From assembly GCA_035532215.1 (NCBI GenBank), contig DATKRK010000396.1, forward strand, positions 1-64,000: a DNA stretch of 64,000 bases, read 5' to 3'. Made by a program: the position numbers and the translations under genes. This document shows positions 18,861 to 27,892 of the stretch, piece by piece; the first letter of the stretch is position 1; each line of letters begins with the position of its first letter. The notes under the pieces were generated by a model, which saw nothing but the letters and a program-made list of their open reading frames with translations, was not told the DNA's origin and searched no databases. The DNA is from JAICIG01 sp035532215. GTDB lineage: Bacteria; Planctomycetota; Planctomycetia; Pirellulales; JAICIG01.

Positions 18861-20183
18861 ATGACGCAGGCGGATGAATCGCAACGGCTTCATGCGGCAT
18901 CGGAGGAGTGCGCCGAGGGCGCGCACTTTGGCCCCTCCGAACAACCGTGCCTTGGGCCGTTCGACCCGCCGGCCGATTACGCCTTCGAACCCGAGCTGGT
19001 CGGCCCGGCGCCGCGTCCGCTCACGCCCCGCGTGCAATGCAGCCCGCTGGAAAGGCGGCGAAAGTGGGCGGGCAGAGGAATCTTAGCTTTTGGCATCGCG
19101 TCGCTGGCGGCGTGCGAACTTCCGCAGTTTCGGCAGTGGGCGATCGTGGTCCCTTCCTTGGCCTATTTGAATTGGGTTGGCGCCGGGGCGATCGGCCTTT
19201 GGGGCGTAGGCATGGTGGTCGGCTGGCTGGGACTTGGCCCGCAATGTTACGTTCGCCGCGGAATTCCACTGGTGGCGCGGGTTGTGGATCTTGTCAAGGC
19301 GCCGGTCCTGATCATGAACGGTCAGGCAGCGTTGTACGGCTTTACGGCGATCATCGAATTTCTCGATCCCAAAACAAATGAATTGCAGCGCCGCTCGCTT
19401 GCGTCGCCTCAATTCTCGGCGGGCCACAAGAACCAGACCACGACCTCGTTCAAAGTGGGCGATTACGTCACGGCGGTCTATTTGCCCGGCAAGTACCCGA
19501 AATCGCTGCAGCTATTCGCTTTTCTCGAACTGGTTCCCGAACTGGGCATCGTGCGCCGCCAGAAGCCCGTCGCGAAGAACGCCCTCTGGAATGCGTCATT
19601 GATTGCGATCACGGTCGTCGCCTTCTTTGCCGTGGCGCTGTGGAACCTATACGCCATCACCTGCCTCCATTCGGTCGGTTTCGACTATACGAACGCGATC
19701 TTGCCGATGGTCGCCGGCGGGATTCCTGCGGCGGTCCTATTTCTCGGCGGAACCTGGCGGGGCCATCGCCGCGAACAACGCCGAATCGCCGAACGCAATG
19801 CGCAGGCGCTGGCCAGCGGCGAGGCGGTGGAATTCGGTTCGGCGTCGTTCTGGGGACAGCGCGGGCTCTACGGTTTCGTTATCAAAGCGCTGTTGATTCC
19901 AGGCATTTTCTTGGTCGGCGGCATGACCGTACTCTGTTGGTGTTTCACGGCAAACGCTTGGCTTGATGACTCGCCAGCGACGCTGCAAGCGGCGACGGTC
20001 GAAGGGTTCCAGGGCCGCAAGCTCTTTTACCGACTCCCTGGCGTACCGGACCGACTCGAGTACTACACGACTCGCGAAAATTGCCTCAAACTCCTGAATA
20101 AGCCGGCGGTCGCCGAAGTGCATGCCGGCCGCTTGGGCTGGCCGTGGGTCAAGGAACTGCGCGCGGCAGGGCCGGGAAACTGA
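18861..20183 (+). CDS. Multi-pass membrane protein, unknown function
   Basis: About 440 residues. The N-terminal 70 residues are soluble and Pro/Glu-rich; hydrophobic segments lie near 72-88, 95-125, 243-267, 279-299 and 337-362. Between the second and third is a soluble domain with VGDYVTAVYLPGKYPKS, reminiscent of DUF3592-type small beta domains, though I cannot confirm the family. The last 75 residues are outside the membrane. ATG 18861 follows GGGGG by eight bases; the GTG nine bases earlier is the alternative. It appears to be a single-gene unit. Confidence 0.75.
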   Translation: MTQADESQRLHAASEECAEGAHFGPSEQPCLGPFDPPADYAFEPELVGPAPRPLTPRVQCSPLERRRKWAGRGILAFGIASLAACELPQFRQWAIVVPSLAYLNWVGAGAIGLWGVGMVVGWLGLGPQCYVRRGIPLVARVVDLVKAPVLIMNGQAALYGFTAIIEFLDPKTNELQRRSLASPQFSAGHKNQTTTSFKVGDYVTAVYLPGKYPKSLQLFAFLELVPELGIVRRQKPVAKNALWNASLIAITVVAFFAVALWNLYAITCLHSVGFDYTNAILPMVAGGIPAAVLFLGGTWRGHRREQRRIAERNAQALASGEAVEFGSASFWGQRGLYGFVIKALLIPGIFLVGGMTVLCWCFTANAWLDDSPATLQAATVEGFQGRKLFYRLPGVPDRLEYYTTRENCLKLLNKPAVAEVHAGRLGWPWVKELRAAGPGN

Positions 20184-20326
20184 TGGCGCTATCGTCGATG
20201 CGCAGCGAATTGGAAGAGCGGCGAACCGGAAACGCCCGCTGATGTTGCGGACGCTCCCGGAGGCACGGGCAAAGGCGGTTTAATCCGACTGTTGAATTTG
20301 AAACTCGCATGGCAGCAGCCTAGAAT

Positions 20327-20644
20327 ATGGACATGCTCAATCAGCCAGAACAAGTGCGCGAAACCCAAGCGTCAGCGACTCTTAGAGCGGAGGATATCGC
20401 GCCGGATGTCCGCCAGTGGGCCGCGGGCGTGCTGCACGTCGAGCTCAGCGACGGCGACGAACTGACCTTGGCGCTCCGCCGTGCCGCCGACGATGATCGC
20501 GCGGCGCGACGAGCGAGCGCCAGGCAACGGCTGCTGACATTACTGGCGAAAGTGGACGCAAGGACTCGCGACGTACCCGACGAAGAGATGGAAAAAGCCA
20601 TTGACGAAGCGATGCAATTTGTCCGCTCATCGCCTGAGGCTTGA
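20327..20644 (+). CDS. Putative antitoxin of a PIN-domain toxin pair
   Basis: A 105-residue acidic protein with a central strand (VLHVELSDGDELTLALRRA) and a C-terminal helical region (EEMEKAIDEAMQFVRS). That layout suits an antitoxin that binds DNA at one end and wraps the toxin at the other, but no named DNA-binding fold is evident. Its stop overlaps the ATG of the PIN gene by one base (TGATG), the usual antitoxin-first order. The role is inferred mainly from this context. A second in-frame ATG at 20333 is also possible. Confidence 0.6.
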   Translation: MDMLNQPEQVRETQASATLRAEDIAPDVRQWAAGVLHVELSDGDELTLALRRAADDDRAARRASARQRLLTLLAKVDARTRDVPDEEMEKAIDEAMQFVRSSPEA

Positions 20645-21084
20645 TGCGAGCTACGTGCGATACGAACGTCTTGGCCCGTGCGGCGGTTCGTCCTACTGGC
20701 CCGGCGAGAGCCGTGTTCGTGGAACTCCTGTCCGACCCGCACGCACATGTCCTTTCGGAGCCCATAGTGACGGAGCTTGCTCGCGTGCTGCGGTACGATC
20801 GCGTTCGCAATCAATCGCAAATGACAGATGCAGAGATCGACTCCTTCGTCAATGACCTTCGCGAACTGGCGGAACTCGTAACCATCCCGGATTCGGCGCC
20901 ACCCGTCGCGAACGATCCTGATGATGATCTTGTCGTCGCCACGGCTGTTGCCGGACGCGCCGACGTCATCTGCACTCGCGACAGGCACATCCGGCACAAC
21001 GTAGTGCGGGCTTATTGTGCTACGTTTGGAATTCGAGTGCTCACGGATGTCGAACTCTTGAACGAATTACGCGCCGGGCGATAA
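20644..21084 (+). CDS. PIN-domain ribonuclease, putative toxin
   Basis: A 146-residue PIN-domain protein. The acidic residues expected for a Mg-dependent RNase centre are present: Asp6 in CDTNVLARA, a Glu in SEPIVTELARVL, and the Asp cluster DPDDDLVVATAVAGRAD, followed by ICTRDRHI. It resembles the COG1569 type, usually called putative toxin of a type II system, rather than classic VapC. The ATG overlaps the antitoxin stop by one base. Likely cytoplasmic; the RNA target is unknown. Confidence 0.82.
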   Translation: MRATCDTNVLARAAVRPTGPARAVFVELLSDPHAHVLSEPIVTELARVLRYDRVRNQSQMTDAEIDSFVNDLRELAELVTIPDSAPPVANDPDDDLVVATAVAGRADVICTRDRHIRHNVVRAYCATFGIRVLTDVELLNELRAGR

Positions 21085-21148
21085 ACCGAGGCACAGCGCG
21101 CTTGACAAAGACGACTCGTCGCGGGGCGTTTTTAACGCAGGTGACGCG

Positions 21149-21745
21149 ATGTTCAAACACGAATCTCGCTCGGTTTTTTCGGGCGGAGCGGCGGTTCACT
21201 ATCTCGTGGCGGGAAACGCGGCGGCGCAGCCCGTCGTGCTGTTGCACGGCGCCAGCTTTTCCGCGCAGACGTGGCACGAAATCGGCACGATCCAGGCGCT
21301 GACCGCAGCAGGCTACCTGGCCGTCGCGGTCGATTTGCCCGGCTACGGCGAGTCTGAGCCAAACAGCATGCCGTCAGAACGCTGGCTGGGCGATTTGCTC
21401 GAAGCTCTGGACATTGCCAAGCCGGTCGTGGTTTCGCCCTCGATGAGCGGTCAATACTCGCTGCCGCTGGTCACAGGCGAGCCCAAGCGCGTCAAAGCGT
21501 TCGTCGCCGTGGCGCCGGTCGCGATCGCGCAATACAAGGACCGGCTCGATCGCATCACGGCGCCCGTGCTGGCGGTCTGGGGCGAGAACGACCGGCTGAT
21601 CCCGCAAGCACAGGCCGATCTGTTGGTCTCTTCGGCGAAACGAGGCCGCAAGGTCGTGATCGCCGGCGGCAGCCACGCGCCTTACATGAGCGATCCGGCG
21701 AGTTGGCATCGCGTGTTGCTCGAATTCCTTGCCGAGCTTGAATAA
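21149..21745 (+). CDS. Alpha/beta hydrolase, ABHD14-like
   Basis: A compact 198-residue alpha/beta hydrolase with oxyanion-loop VVLLHGASFSAQTW, nucleophile motif SPSMSGQYSLP (Ser98), acid in WGENDRLIP (Asp148) and base in GGSHAPYM (His176). The unusual S-x-S-x-S-G elbow followed by YSLP is the hallmark of the ABHD14/CIB group, known from animals and scattered bacteria. Vertebrate ABHD14B is reported as a lysine deacetylase; whether this bacterial protein shares that activity is unknown. No signal peptide, so cytoplasmic. It stands alone, 64 bases after the PIN gene. Confidence 0.85.
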   Translation: MFKHESRSVFSGGAAVHYLVAGNAAAQPVVLLHGASFSAQTWHEIGTIQALTAAGYLAVAVDLPGYGESEPNSMPSERWLGDLLEALDIAKPVVVSPSMSGQYSLPLVTGEPKRVKAFVAVAPVAIAQYKDRLDRITAPVLAVWGENDRLIPQAQADLLVSSAKRGRKVVIAGGSHAPYMSDPASWHRVLLEFLAELE

Positions 21746-21886
21746 CCCGGTCAAGCCCGGATGATTCATCAGCCCCGCAAGGTGGGCGCTGCTCGCGCTC
21801 AAAATAGCGGCAGGACTTCGCCGTCGCTGACGGGCAGCGGCCGATCGAGCATGTCTCGAATCTCGGCCCGAGGGGAAATGCCCAGC

Positions 21887-21966
21887 CGTAGGTTATGCTT
21901 CAGCATAACCTTTTGCGGCGCGGCAGGCCGGCACGCTCTTCGCGGATATGCTGAGGCATAACCTAC
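21887..21966. repeat. Family C palindrome (GGTTATGCTTCAGCATAACC), copy 1
   Basis: The left part GTAGGTTATGCTTCAGCATA is itself palindromic, and the right end GGATATGCTGAGGCATAACC is its near complement. The centre is GC-rich. A second full copy is at 22778-22858, an altered one at 41132-41258 and a right-half copy at 40386-40413. Confidence 0.85.
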
Positions 21967-21975
21967 GTGGCTGAT

Positions 21976-22434
21976 TCAGGGGAAATTGCCGCGCTCGCTC
22001 GAAAAGGGGAAGTAGGAGTCGGGATCGCGAATCCATGAAGAGCGCGGCCGCGGTCTCGCTTCCATCGACCGGATGATGGCCTTGAGACGTGCCAACTCGG
22101 CCTCGTTTTTGGCCAGGCGCCACTCGCGATACCATCGTCGGTACGAGTCCGAAGAGTAGGCGACCCAGCGCGATCCCGTCCAGAAGGACCACGCGCCTGT
22201 TTTGCCCCAATACCACCAGTGCCCGTTCTGATACCGGTATCGCCAGCGTTCGGCTGCCGGAACCTGGGGCGGCGTGTCGGCGCTTTGCCGGACGGACGCG
22301 TCCGCAACTGCGGCCGGCCGCTCGTTGGTGGCGCGTGGGGCGCCAAGCTGCGAAGATCGGGGCGGTTCCGCCAGTGCGGCGCCCGGCAGCAGCAAAACAA
22401 CCCAACAAGCGAATTGCGAAGCAATTCGTTGCAT
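21976..22434 (-). CDS. Small exported Trp/Tyr-rich protein
   Basis: About 152 residues starting MQRIASQFACWVVLLLPGAALA, a clear signal peptide. The mature part carries an aromatic cluster, RWRYRYQNGHWWYWGKTGAW followed by SFWTGSRWVAY. Such a cluster is seen in many small planctomycete exported proteins and in WW/YHG-like surface repeats. A short Arg/Glu-rich helix follows. No enzymatic motif. ATG 22434 is preferred over ATG 22479 because the signal peptide begins there. It may bind cell-wall or polysaccharide material, but this is only a guess from composition. Confidence 0.7.
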   Translation of the reverse strand: MQRIASQFACWVVLLLPGAALAEPPRSSQLGAPRATNERPAAVADASVRQSADTPPQVPAAERWRYRYQNGHWWYWGKTGAWSFWTGSRWVAYSSDSYRRWYREWRLAKNEAELARLKAIIRSMEARPRPRSSWIRDPDSYFPFSSERGNFP

Positions 22435-22604
22435 CTGAGTCGACCGATGACGTTTTCGTACCCCGATTGGGCGTTCCATGATTCATTATACCGGCCCTGC
22501 GATTCCTCGATCAGAGGCAATTCGGCTGAATTCGGCTGAATTCGCCGGACGCGTGCGTCATCATGGGCGGCAACCGCAGTGCGATTGTCACGAACGGTGG
22601 CGCC

Positions 22605-22745
22605 CACGGCGATCGAGTTCGTATTCGCATCGAGCGCGACGTGCAGCTTGTCGTCTGGTACTTGTTCGACTGCGCGGTCCGCGAGGCGCTTGTTGCCCTC
22701 GAAGGCGTTGATGATCGATTGGATGAATTCCGCAGCGAGGTTCAT
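22605..22745 (-). pseudogene. 5' remnant of a DUF1572 / DinB-superfamily gene
   Basis: The minus strand encodes MNLAAEFIQSIINAFEGNKR and continues to NTNSIAV, about 47 residues matching the start of DUF1572 (DinB-like) proteins. In intact members SIAV continues into a VKHVAGN metal-binding region; here the frame goes on into unrelated sequence. The remaining two thirds of the gene are absent. The start codon and N-terminus look undamaged, so truncation may be recent. Confidence 0.6.
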
Positions 22746-22777
22746 AGGGCGTCTCTGGCGATTTAGAGCCGACATTT

Positions 22778-22858
22778 CGTAGGTTATGCTTCAGCATAAC
22801 CTTTTTGCGCCGCGACAGGTCGGCACGCTCTTCGCGGATATGCTGAAGCGTAACCTAC
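22778..22858. repeat. Family C palindrome, copy 2
   Basis: Nearly the same as 21887-21966, including the shared centre GGCACGCTCTTCGCGGATAT. The two lie 811 bp apart in the same orientation and bracket the 21976 gene and the DinB remnant. Confidence 0.85.
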
Positions 22859-22884
22859 CTGGCTGATTGCCAGCAGCGTCGCTT

Positions 22885-22967
22885 GGCGAGCCGGAGGCGT
22901 GAGCCTCCGGGTGATTGGGCGCCGCCGCAGCCCTTGACGACCAGGAGGCTGACGCCTCCGGCTCGCC
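22885..22967. repeat. Palindromic GGCGAGCCGGAGGCG element
   Basis: GGCGAGCCGGAGGCGTGAGC at the left and its complement ending GCCTCCGGCTCGCC at the right form an imperfect long hairpin. Both arms contain the internal palindrome GGAGGCGT-AGCCTCC. Single copy in this window. It lies about 75 bases before the phosphatase gene. Confidence 0.75.
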
Positions 22968-23042
22968 GTTTTTCGTCGTTTGGCGACGCCCGGCTGATTT
23001 CGTCGGCATCGTCAGCCATAATGGACGTTCTGAACCTAACTC

Positions 23043-25652
23043 ATGAATCGACAGCCGCAAAGCAATTCCATGCACGACAAGCTTTCCCGACGAGAATTCC
23101 TGCAAGAATCGGCCGCCGCGACGGCGGGGCTGGCGGCTGCGGCGGAACTGGCTGCGGCGGCGCCGAAGGCCGAAGAGCAGACCGACTTCGCGAGCGGGTG
23201 GCAACAGGCCCATGACCGCGTGTGGCTGGGCGCCGAGTATTGGGCTAACCCGCTGCAAGATTGGCGGATTGCCGGCGGGCGGATCGAGTGCGTCAAGGCG
23301 GCGCCGAATCGCAATGTACACCTGCTCATGCGGCGGCTGGGCGAAAAGCCAGGCAGCTTGCGGATGAGCGTGCGCCTCGGGCGGAGCGGCGGAAAAATCG
23401 CCGCCGCGGGCAAAGGCTCGGCCGGTTTCCGCATCGGCATTCGCGGGCCGCTGGACGATTATCGCAACGCCTTGATCTACGGCCAGGGACTCGATGCCGG
23501 CATTACGGCCGACGGGCGCTTGTTCATCGGCAAGCCGGGCGAAGGCGTGCCGGTCGACCTGGCGCGCGAGAGCATCGAGCTGCGGCTGACGGTCGATGTT
23601 GATGGCGACAAGAGCATGCTGACGCTTTCGGCTCACGACGGCAAGGAGCTTGCTCGCACCACGCCAGAGTCGCTCCCGTCGGAACGCTTGACCGGCAATC
23701 TCGCGATGGTCGCGAACTTCGCCTACGGCAATCCCAATGCGAAGAAGGACGCGGCCAAGAAAAACGCCGCGAATCAGCAGGCCGCCGAAAACCTCGGCGC
23801 GGGCCAGTTCTGGTTCGCCGATTGGACGCTCGCCGGCAGCCGCGTCGAACAGCACCAGGCCGACACGTTCGGCCCGATCCTGTTCAGTCAATATTCGCTC
23901 AGCCGCGGCATATTAAAACTGTCGGCGCAGATGCCGCCGTTGGGCGAAAAGGACGAGCAGACCGTGCGATTGGAAGTCGAACGCGACGGCAAGTGGATCG
24001 AAATCGCCCGCGAGACGATCCATCCGGAAGCCCGCACGGCGACGTTCCGTATCGAAGGCTGGGACGCGACGCGCGATACGCCCTATCGCGTGGCCTATAC
24101 GCTCCGCTCGAACGACGGCGAGAGCCGGGAGCATTACTGGTCGGGCGTCGTCCGCCGCGACCCGGTCGATCGCGACGTGTTGACGGTGGGCGACGTGTCG
24201 TGCAACATCCACGAGGCGTTTCCCAACGCGGCCTACACGGCCAACATGGCGAAGCTCGATCCCGACCTGATCGCCTTCGTCGGCGACCAGTTTTACGAAT
24301 CGAGCGGCGGCTATGGCGTGCAGCGGGCGCCGCTTCAGCCGGCGATGCTCGATTATCTGCGCAAGTGGTATCTGCACGGCTGGACCTGGCGCAAGCTGAT
24401 GCGCGACCGGCCGACGATCTCGATCCCCGACGATCACGACGTGTATCAAGGCAACGTCTGGGGCGAGTCGGGGGCGCCGCAGACCACGACGCAGGAGGCG
24501 GGCGGCTACAACATGCCGGCGCCGTGGGTCAACGTCGTGATTCGCACGCAGACCTCGCACCTGCCCGACGCCTGGGATCGGGCGCCGTGCAAGCAAGGGA
24601 TCGGCGTCTATTCCTGCCCGCTGACGTATGGCCGCGTGAGCTTTGCCGTGCTGGCCGACCGCCAGTTCAAAAGCGGCCCCGAGGGCAAGACGCCGCCGAC
24701 TGGCGGGCGCGGCGATCACGTGACCGATCCGCACTTCGACCCCAAGACCGCCGATCGGCCGGGCTTGCAACTGCTCGGCCCAGGGCAGCTCGAACACCTG
24801 CGCGAGTGGACGACCGATTGGCGCGGCGCCGATATGAAGGCGATCATTTCGCAGACGATCTTCACCGCAATGGCCACCACGCACGGCGAGCCGAACGGGC
24901 GGCTGATCGCCGATTACGACGCGAACGGCTGGCCGCAGACCGAGCGCAACGCCGCGCTGCGCGAAATTCGCAAGGCCTTCGCGTTCCACATCGCCGGCGA
25001 TCAGCACTTGCCGGCGATCGTCCACTACGGCATCGACGAGCACGCCGACGCGGGGCTGGCCTTCGCCGGCCCGGCCGTGAACACCGGCTACCCGCGGTGG
25101 TTCGAGCCGCTCTCGCCCGGTCGGAATCGCGAGCCCGGCGCCCCGGAGAATACGGGCGAATTCTTCGACAGTTTCGGGCATCCGCTGACCGTGCTGGCGG
25201 TGGCCGACGGCAAGAAACAGCCGCGCACCGGCGTGCTCGAAAAACTGCACGACAAGGTTTCCGGCTTGGGCCTGGTGCGGTTCGACAAGCGACGCCGCAC
25301 GGTGACGGTCGAGTGCTGGCCCTTTCTGGCCGACGCGACCGCGCCCGGCACGCAGTTCGCCGGCTGGCCGCGGACGTTCGACGTGTTGGCCAACTACGGC
25401 CGCAAGGCGGCGGCGCAATTGCCGCGGCTTGAGGTGCGCGGCGTGGAAAACCCAGTGGTCGAAGTGATCGACGAGGCGACCGGCGAACTGGTTTACGCCT
25501 TGCGTTTGGCCAGGCAGTCTTGGCGGCCGCACGTCTTCGCCGCCGGGCGATACACGGTGAAGATCAGCGATCCGGACGCCGGCAAGTCGAAGGAGCTTTC
25601 CGGGCTGGCGGCGACGCCGGGGAATGAGGCGAAGCTGGCAGTTGCACTGTGA
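23043..25652 (+). CDS. PhoD-like metallophosphatase, Tat-exported
   Basis: An 869-residue exported protein. A Tat signal (SRREFLQESAAATAGLAAAA) is followed by a laminin-G-like or beta-rich region (about 40-270) and then a fibronectin-like stretch. The PhoD-type catalytic domain has GDVSCNIHEAFPNAAY, FVGDQFYESSGG, SIPDDHDVYQGNVWG and HIAGDQHLPAIVHYG, which are metal-binding Asp/Asn/His motifs. PhoD enzymes are phosphodiesterases or monoesterases using Ca and Fe. The N-terminal extension is long compared with classic PhoD and probably binds substrate. ATG 23070 is an alternative start that leaves the signal intact. It likely cleaves organic phosphate outside the cytoplasm. Confidence 0.85.
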   Translation: MNRQPQSNSMHDKLSRREFLQESAAATAGLAAAAELAAAAPKAEEQTDFASGWQQAHDRVWLGAEYWANPLQDWRIAGGRIECVKAAPNRNVHLLMRRLGEKPGSLRMSVRLGRSGGKIAAAGKGSAGFRIGIRGPLDDYRNALIYGQGLDAGITADGRLFIGKPGEGVPVDLARESIELRLTVDVDGDKSMLTLSAHDGKELARTTPESLPSERLTGNLAMVANFAYGNPNAKKDAAKKNAANQQAAENLGAGQFWFADWTLAGSRVEQHQADTFGPILFSQYSLSRGILKLSAQMPPLGEKDEQTVRLEVERDGKWIEIARETIHPEARTATFRIEGWDATRDTPYRVAYTLRSNDGESREHYWSGVVRRDPVDRDVLTVGDVSCNIHEAFPNAAYTANMAKLDPDLIAFVGDQFYESSGGYGVQRAPLQPAMLDYLRKWYLHGWTWRKLMRDRPTISIPDDHDVYQGNVWGESGAPQTTTQEAGGYNMPAPWVNVVIRTQTSHLPDAWDRAPCKQGIGVYSCPLTYGRVSFAVLADRQFKSGPEGKTPPTGGRGDHVTDPHFDPKTADRPGLQLLGPGQLEHLREWTTDWRGADMKAIISQTIFTAMATTHGEPNGRLIADYDANGWPQTERNAALREIRKAFAFHIAGDQHLPAIVHYGIDEHADAGLAFAGPAVNTGYPRWFEPLSPGRNREPGAPENTGEFFDSFGHPLTVLAVADGKKQPRTGVLEKLHDKVSGLGLVRFDKRRRTVTVECWPFLADATAPGTQFAGWPRTFDVLANYGRKAAAQLPRLEVRGVENPVVEVIDEATGELVYALRLARQSWRPHVFAAGRYTVKISDPDAGKSKELSGLAATPGNEAKLAVAL

Positions 25653-25716
25653 ACACCGCATGAGATAGGAATTGCAGATGCCACATGGCAAGATTATGGG
25701 GCAGGGCGCCTGCTTT

Positions 25717-25912
25717 GTCTGCCACCAGCTTTAGAGATCGTCCCGCTTTTTTATGGCTCCCGTAGGACGGACCTCCGGTCCGTCTTGCCGTAGGGTGACG
25801 GACCGGAGGTCCGTCCTACGGCCGAGCTCCTGAACGAGAAGCCCGGCTAAAGCCGGCTTGGAAAACCGGTTCTATGATAATCGAGAACCACCAGCTAAAG
25901 CTGGTGGCAGAC
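25717..25912. repeat. Family A nested palindrome, copy 3, interrupted
   Basis: GTCTGCCACCAGCTTTAG at the left and CTAAAGCTGGTGGCAGAC at the right are exact outer arms. Only the right inner arm (AAGCCCGGCTAAAGCCGGCT) is present. Where the left inner arm should be there is a different palindrome (25761-25820). Confidence 0.85.
25761..25820. repeat. Family D palindrome (CGTAGGACGGACC type) inside family A
   Basis: CGTAGGACGGACCTCCGGTC and its exact complement ending GGTCCGTCCTACG form a long hairpin, with each arm containing GGACC/GGTCC sub-palindromes. A degenerate relative is at 27893-27945. Confidence 0.8.
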
Positions 25913-25978
25913 AGATCGGACAAGACTACGAACTCGACGGCGATCTGGTCGCGGCAATATATGGAGAGCGTGCGAATC

Positions 25979-27874
25979 ATGGCAGGCTTTAAGAAATTAG
26001 CTTTTTCGATGGTGGCAGTGGTCGCATTTCTTTCATCGCCGCTGCGCGCCGCCGACGATCCGCGGCCGAACATCCTTTGGCTCGTCAGCGAAGACCACGG
26101 CCCGCAGATGGGCTGCTATGGCGATGCTTATGCTACGACGCCCAACGTCGACCGGCTGGCAACCAAAGGGCTGCGCTATCGGCGCTGCTGGTCGAACGCG
26201 CCGGTCTGTGCGCCGGCCCGCACGACGCTGATTAGCGGCTTGTACGCCTGTTCGTCGGGCGGCGAGCAGATGCGGAGCATGGTCGCTTATCCGCGCGGGC
26301 AGAAGATGTATCCGCAATTTTTGCGCGAGGCCGGCTACTACTGCACGAACAACGCCAAGGAAGACTACAACATCGCCAAGCCGGGCCAGGTCTGGGATGC
26401 GTCGTCGAAGCAAGCCCACTGGAAGAACCGCCCGGCCGGGCAGCCGTTTTTCGCCGTGTTCAATTCGGAAAAGAGCCACGAGAGCAAGATTCGCACTCGG
26501 CCGCACAAGCAGGTTCACGACCCGGCAAAGGTCCGCGTGCCGGCCTATCATCCCGACACGCCCGAAGTGCGGCAGGACTGGGCGCAATACTACGACGGCG
26601 TGACCGAGGCCGATGCCGATGCGGGCCGCCGGCTGGCGGAGTTGGAAGACGCCGGACTGGCCGACGAAACGATCGTGTTCTACTACGCCGACCACGGCTC
26701 GGGCATGCCGCGCAACAAACGCTGGCCGTACAATTGCGGCTTGCAGGCGCCGCTGGTGGTTTACATTCCCGAGAAATTCAAGCAACTGCGGCCGCCCGAA
26801 TACCGCGCCGACGGCGAGTCGGAGCGGCTGGTGAGCTTCGTCGATTTCGCCCCCACCTTGCTCAGCCTGGCCGGCATCGAACCGCCGGAGTGGATGCAGG
26901 GCCATGCCTTTCTGGGCAAGTACATCGCGGCGCCGCAGCCGTATCTTTACGGCTTTCGCGGGCGAATGGACGAGCGGCTCGATCTGGTGCGCAGCGTCAC
27001 CGACGGCCGCTATGTGTATGTCCGTCAGTACATGCCGCATTTGATCTACGGCCAGCACATCGACTACATGTTCCAGACGCCCACGACGCGCGTTTGGAAG
27101 GAGTTGCACGACGCCGGCAAGCTGACGCCGGAACAAGACGCCTTCTGGAATCGCAAACCGCCCGAGGAGCTGTACGATTTGGAAAGCGATCCGGATGAAG
27201 TGAACAACCTGGCCGATTCGCCCGACCACCAGGCGATCAAAGCCAAGCTGCGCGCGGCGCAGCAAGCCTGGGCCGCGCGGATTCGCGACGTCGGCTTCGT
27301 GCCCGAGGGCGAGCGGCTGGCGCGATCGCGCGACAGTTCGCCCTATGATTTCGGCCACGATGAGCGGCAGTATCCCTTCGCCCGCGTGTTCGCGATGGCT
27401 GAACTGGCGTCGATGCTGGAACCCGAAGCGCTGCCGGCGCTCAAGCAGGCCCTGGCCGATGCGGGCGCCGCCGACGCGGACAGCGCCGTGCGATATTGGG
27501 CGGCGCTGGGCATCCTGATGCGGGGCAAGGCGGGCGTGGAGTCGGCGCATGCCGAGCTGACGCGGGCGTTGGGCGACGCTTCGCCTTACGTGCAGATTGT
27601 CGCCGCCGAGACGCTCGCGCGCTACGGCGACGAAGGCGACTTGCAGACCGCCTTGCCGCTGTTGGCCGCCCATGCCGACTGGGCGAAGAACGACGTGTTC
27701 GTATCGATGGCGGCGCTGGCCAGTCTCGATGCGCTGGGCGCCAAGGCGGCTCCGCTGGCGGAGCAGATCAAGGCGCTGCCCGACAAAGGCCCGGCGCCCG
27801 ACGGGCGCTACAGCAGTTATGTTCCGCGGTTGCTGGAAGACCTGCGGTCGCGGTTCGCCGCTGGCGGACTATAA
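25979..27874 (+). CDS. Sulfatase with C-terminal HEAT-like region, exported
   Basis: A 631-residue type I sulfatase hydrolysing sulfate esters, in planctomycetes usually on algal polysaccharides or host glycans. A signal peptide (MAGFKKLAFSMVAVVAFLSS) precedes RPNILWLVSEDHGPQMGCYG with metal ligands. Cys77 in VCAPART is the CxPxR site oxidised to formylglycine, and YYADHGSGMPRNKRWPYN supplies further metal and sulfate ligands. The last 150 residues are Ala/Leu-rich helical repeats (HEAT-like), a common addition in this phylum. ATG 25979 is chosen for GGAGAG ten bases upstream and for the signal peptide. The substrate cannot be told. Confidence 0.93.
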   Translation: MAGFKKLAFSMVAVVAFLSSPLRAADDPRPNILWLVSEDHGPQMGCYGDAYATTPNVDRLATKGLRYRRCWSNAPVCAPARTTLISGLYACSSGGEQMRSMVAYPRGQKMYPQFLREAGYYCTNNAKEDYNIAKPGQVWDASSKQAHWKNRPAGQPFFAVFNSEKSHESKIRTRPHKQVHDPAKVRVPAYHPDTPEVRQDWAQYYDGVTEADADAGRRLAELEDAGLADETIVFYYADHGSGMPRNKRWPYNCGLQAPLVVYIPEKFKQLRPPEYRADGESERLVSFVDFAPTLLSLAGIEPPEWMQGHAFLGKYIAAPQPYLYGFRGRMDERLDLVRSVTDGRYVYVRQYMPHLIYGQHIDYMFQTPTTRVWKELHDAGKLTPEQDAFWNRKPPEELYDLESDPDEVNNLADSPDHQAIKAKLRAAQQAWAARIRDVGFVPEGERLARSRDSSPYDFGHDERQYPFARVFAMAELASMLEPEALPALKQALADAGAADADSAVRYWAALGILMRGKAGVESAHAELTRALGDASPYVQIVAAETLARYGDEGDLQTALPLLAAHADWAKNDVFVSMAALASLDALGAKAAPLAEQIKALPDKGPAPDGRYSSYVPRLLEDLRSRFAAGGL

Positions 27875-27892
27875 TGTCGTTTGCTCTGCTTT

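Larger units (their letters stand above)
22480..23042. other. Intergenic region with gene remnant and repeats
   Basis: From left to right it holds a short direct repeat of GAATTCGGCT (about 22520-22545), the DinB-family remnant (22605-22745), family C copy 2 (22778-22858) and a palindromic GGCGAGCCGGAGGCG element (22885-22967). No intact gene is present. Confidence 0.7.
25653..25978. other. Repeat-filled spacer between phosphatase and sulfatase
   Basis: Almost the entire spacer is a family A element (25717-25912) interrupted by a second palindrome (25761-25820). The stretch 25913-25978 carries the sulfatase ribosome site GGAGAG. Open frames running through the repeat into the sulfatase are not part of that protein. 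Confidence 0.75.

Noticed and set aside
22791..23891. 366-residue minus-strand frame overlapping the phosphatase start
   Set aside because: It reads through two palindromic repeats and the complement of the phosphatase gene; no family resemblance.
25874..25978. N-terminal extension of the sulfatase from an ATG in the family A repeat
   Set aside because: It would place 35 repeat-derived residues before a normal signal peptide; ATG 25979 has its own ribosome site.
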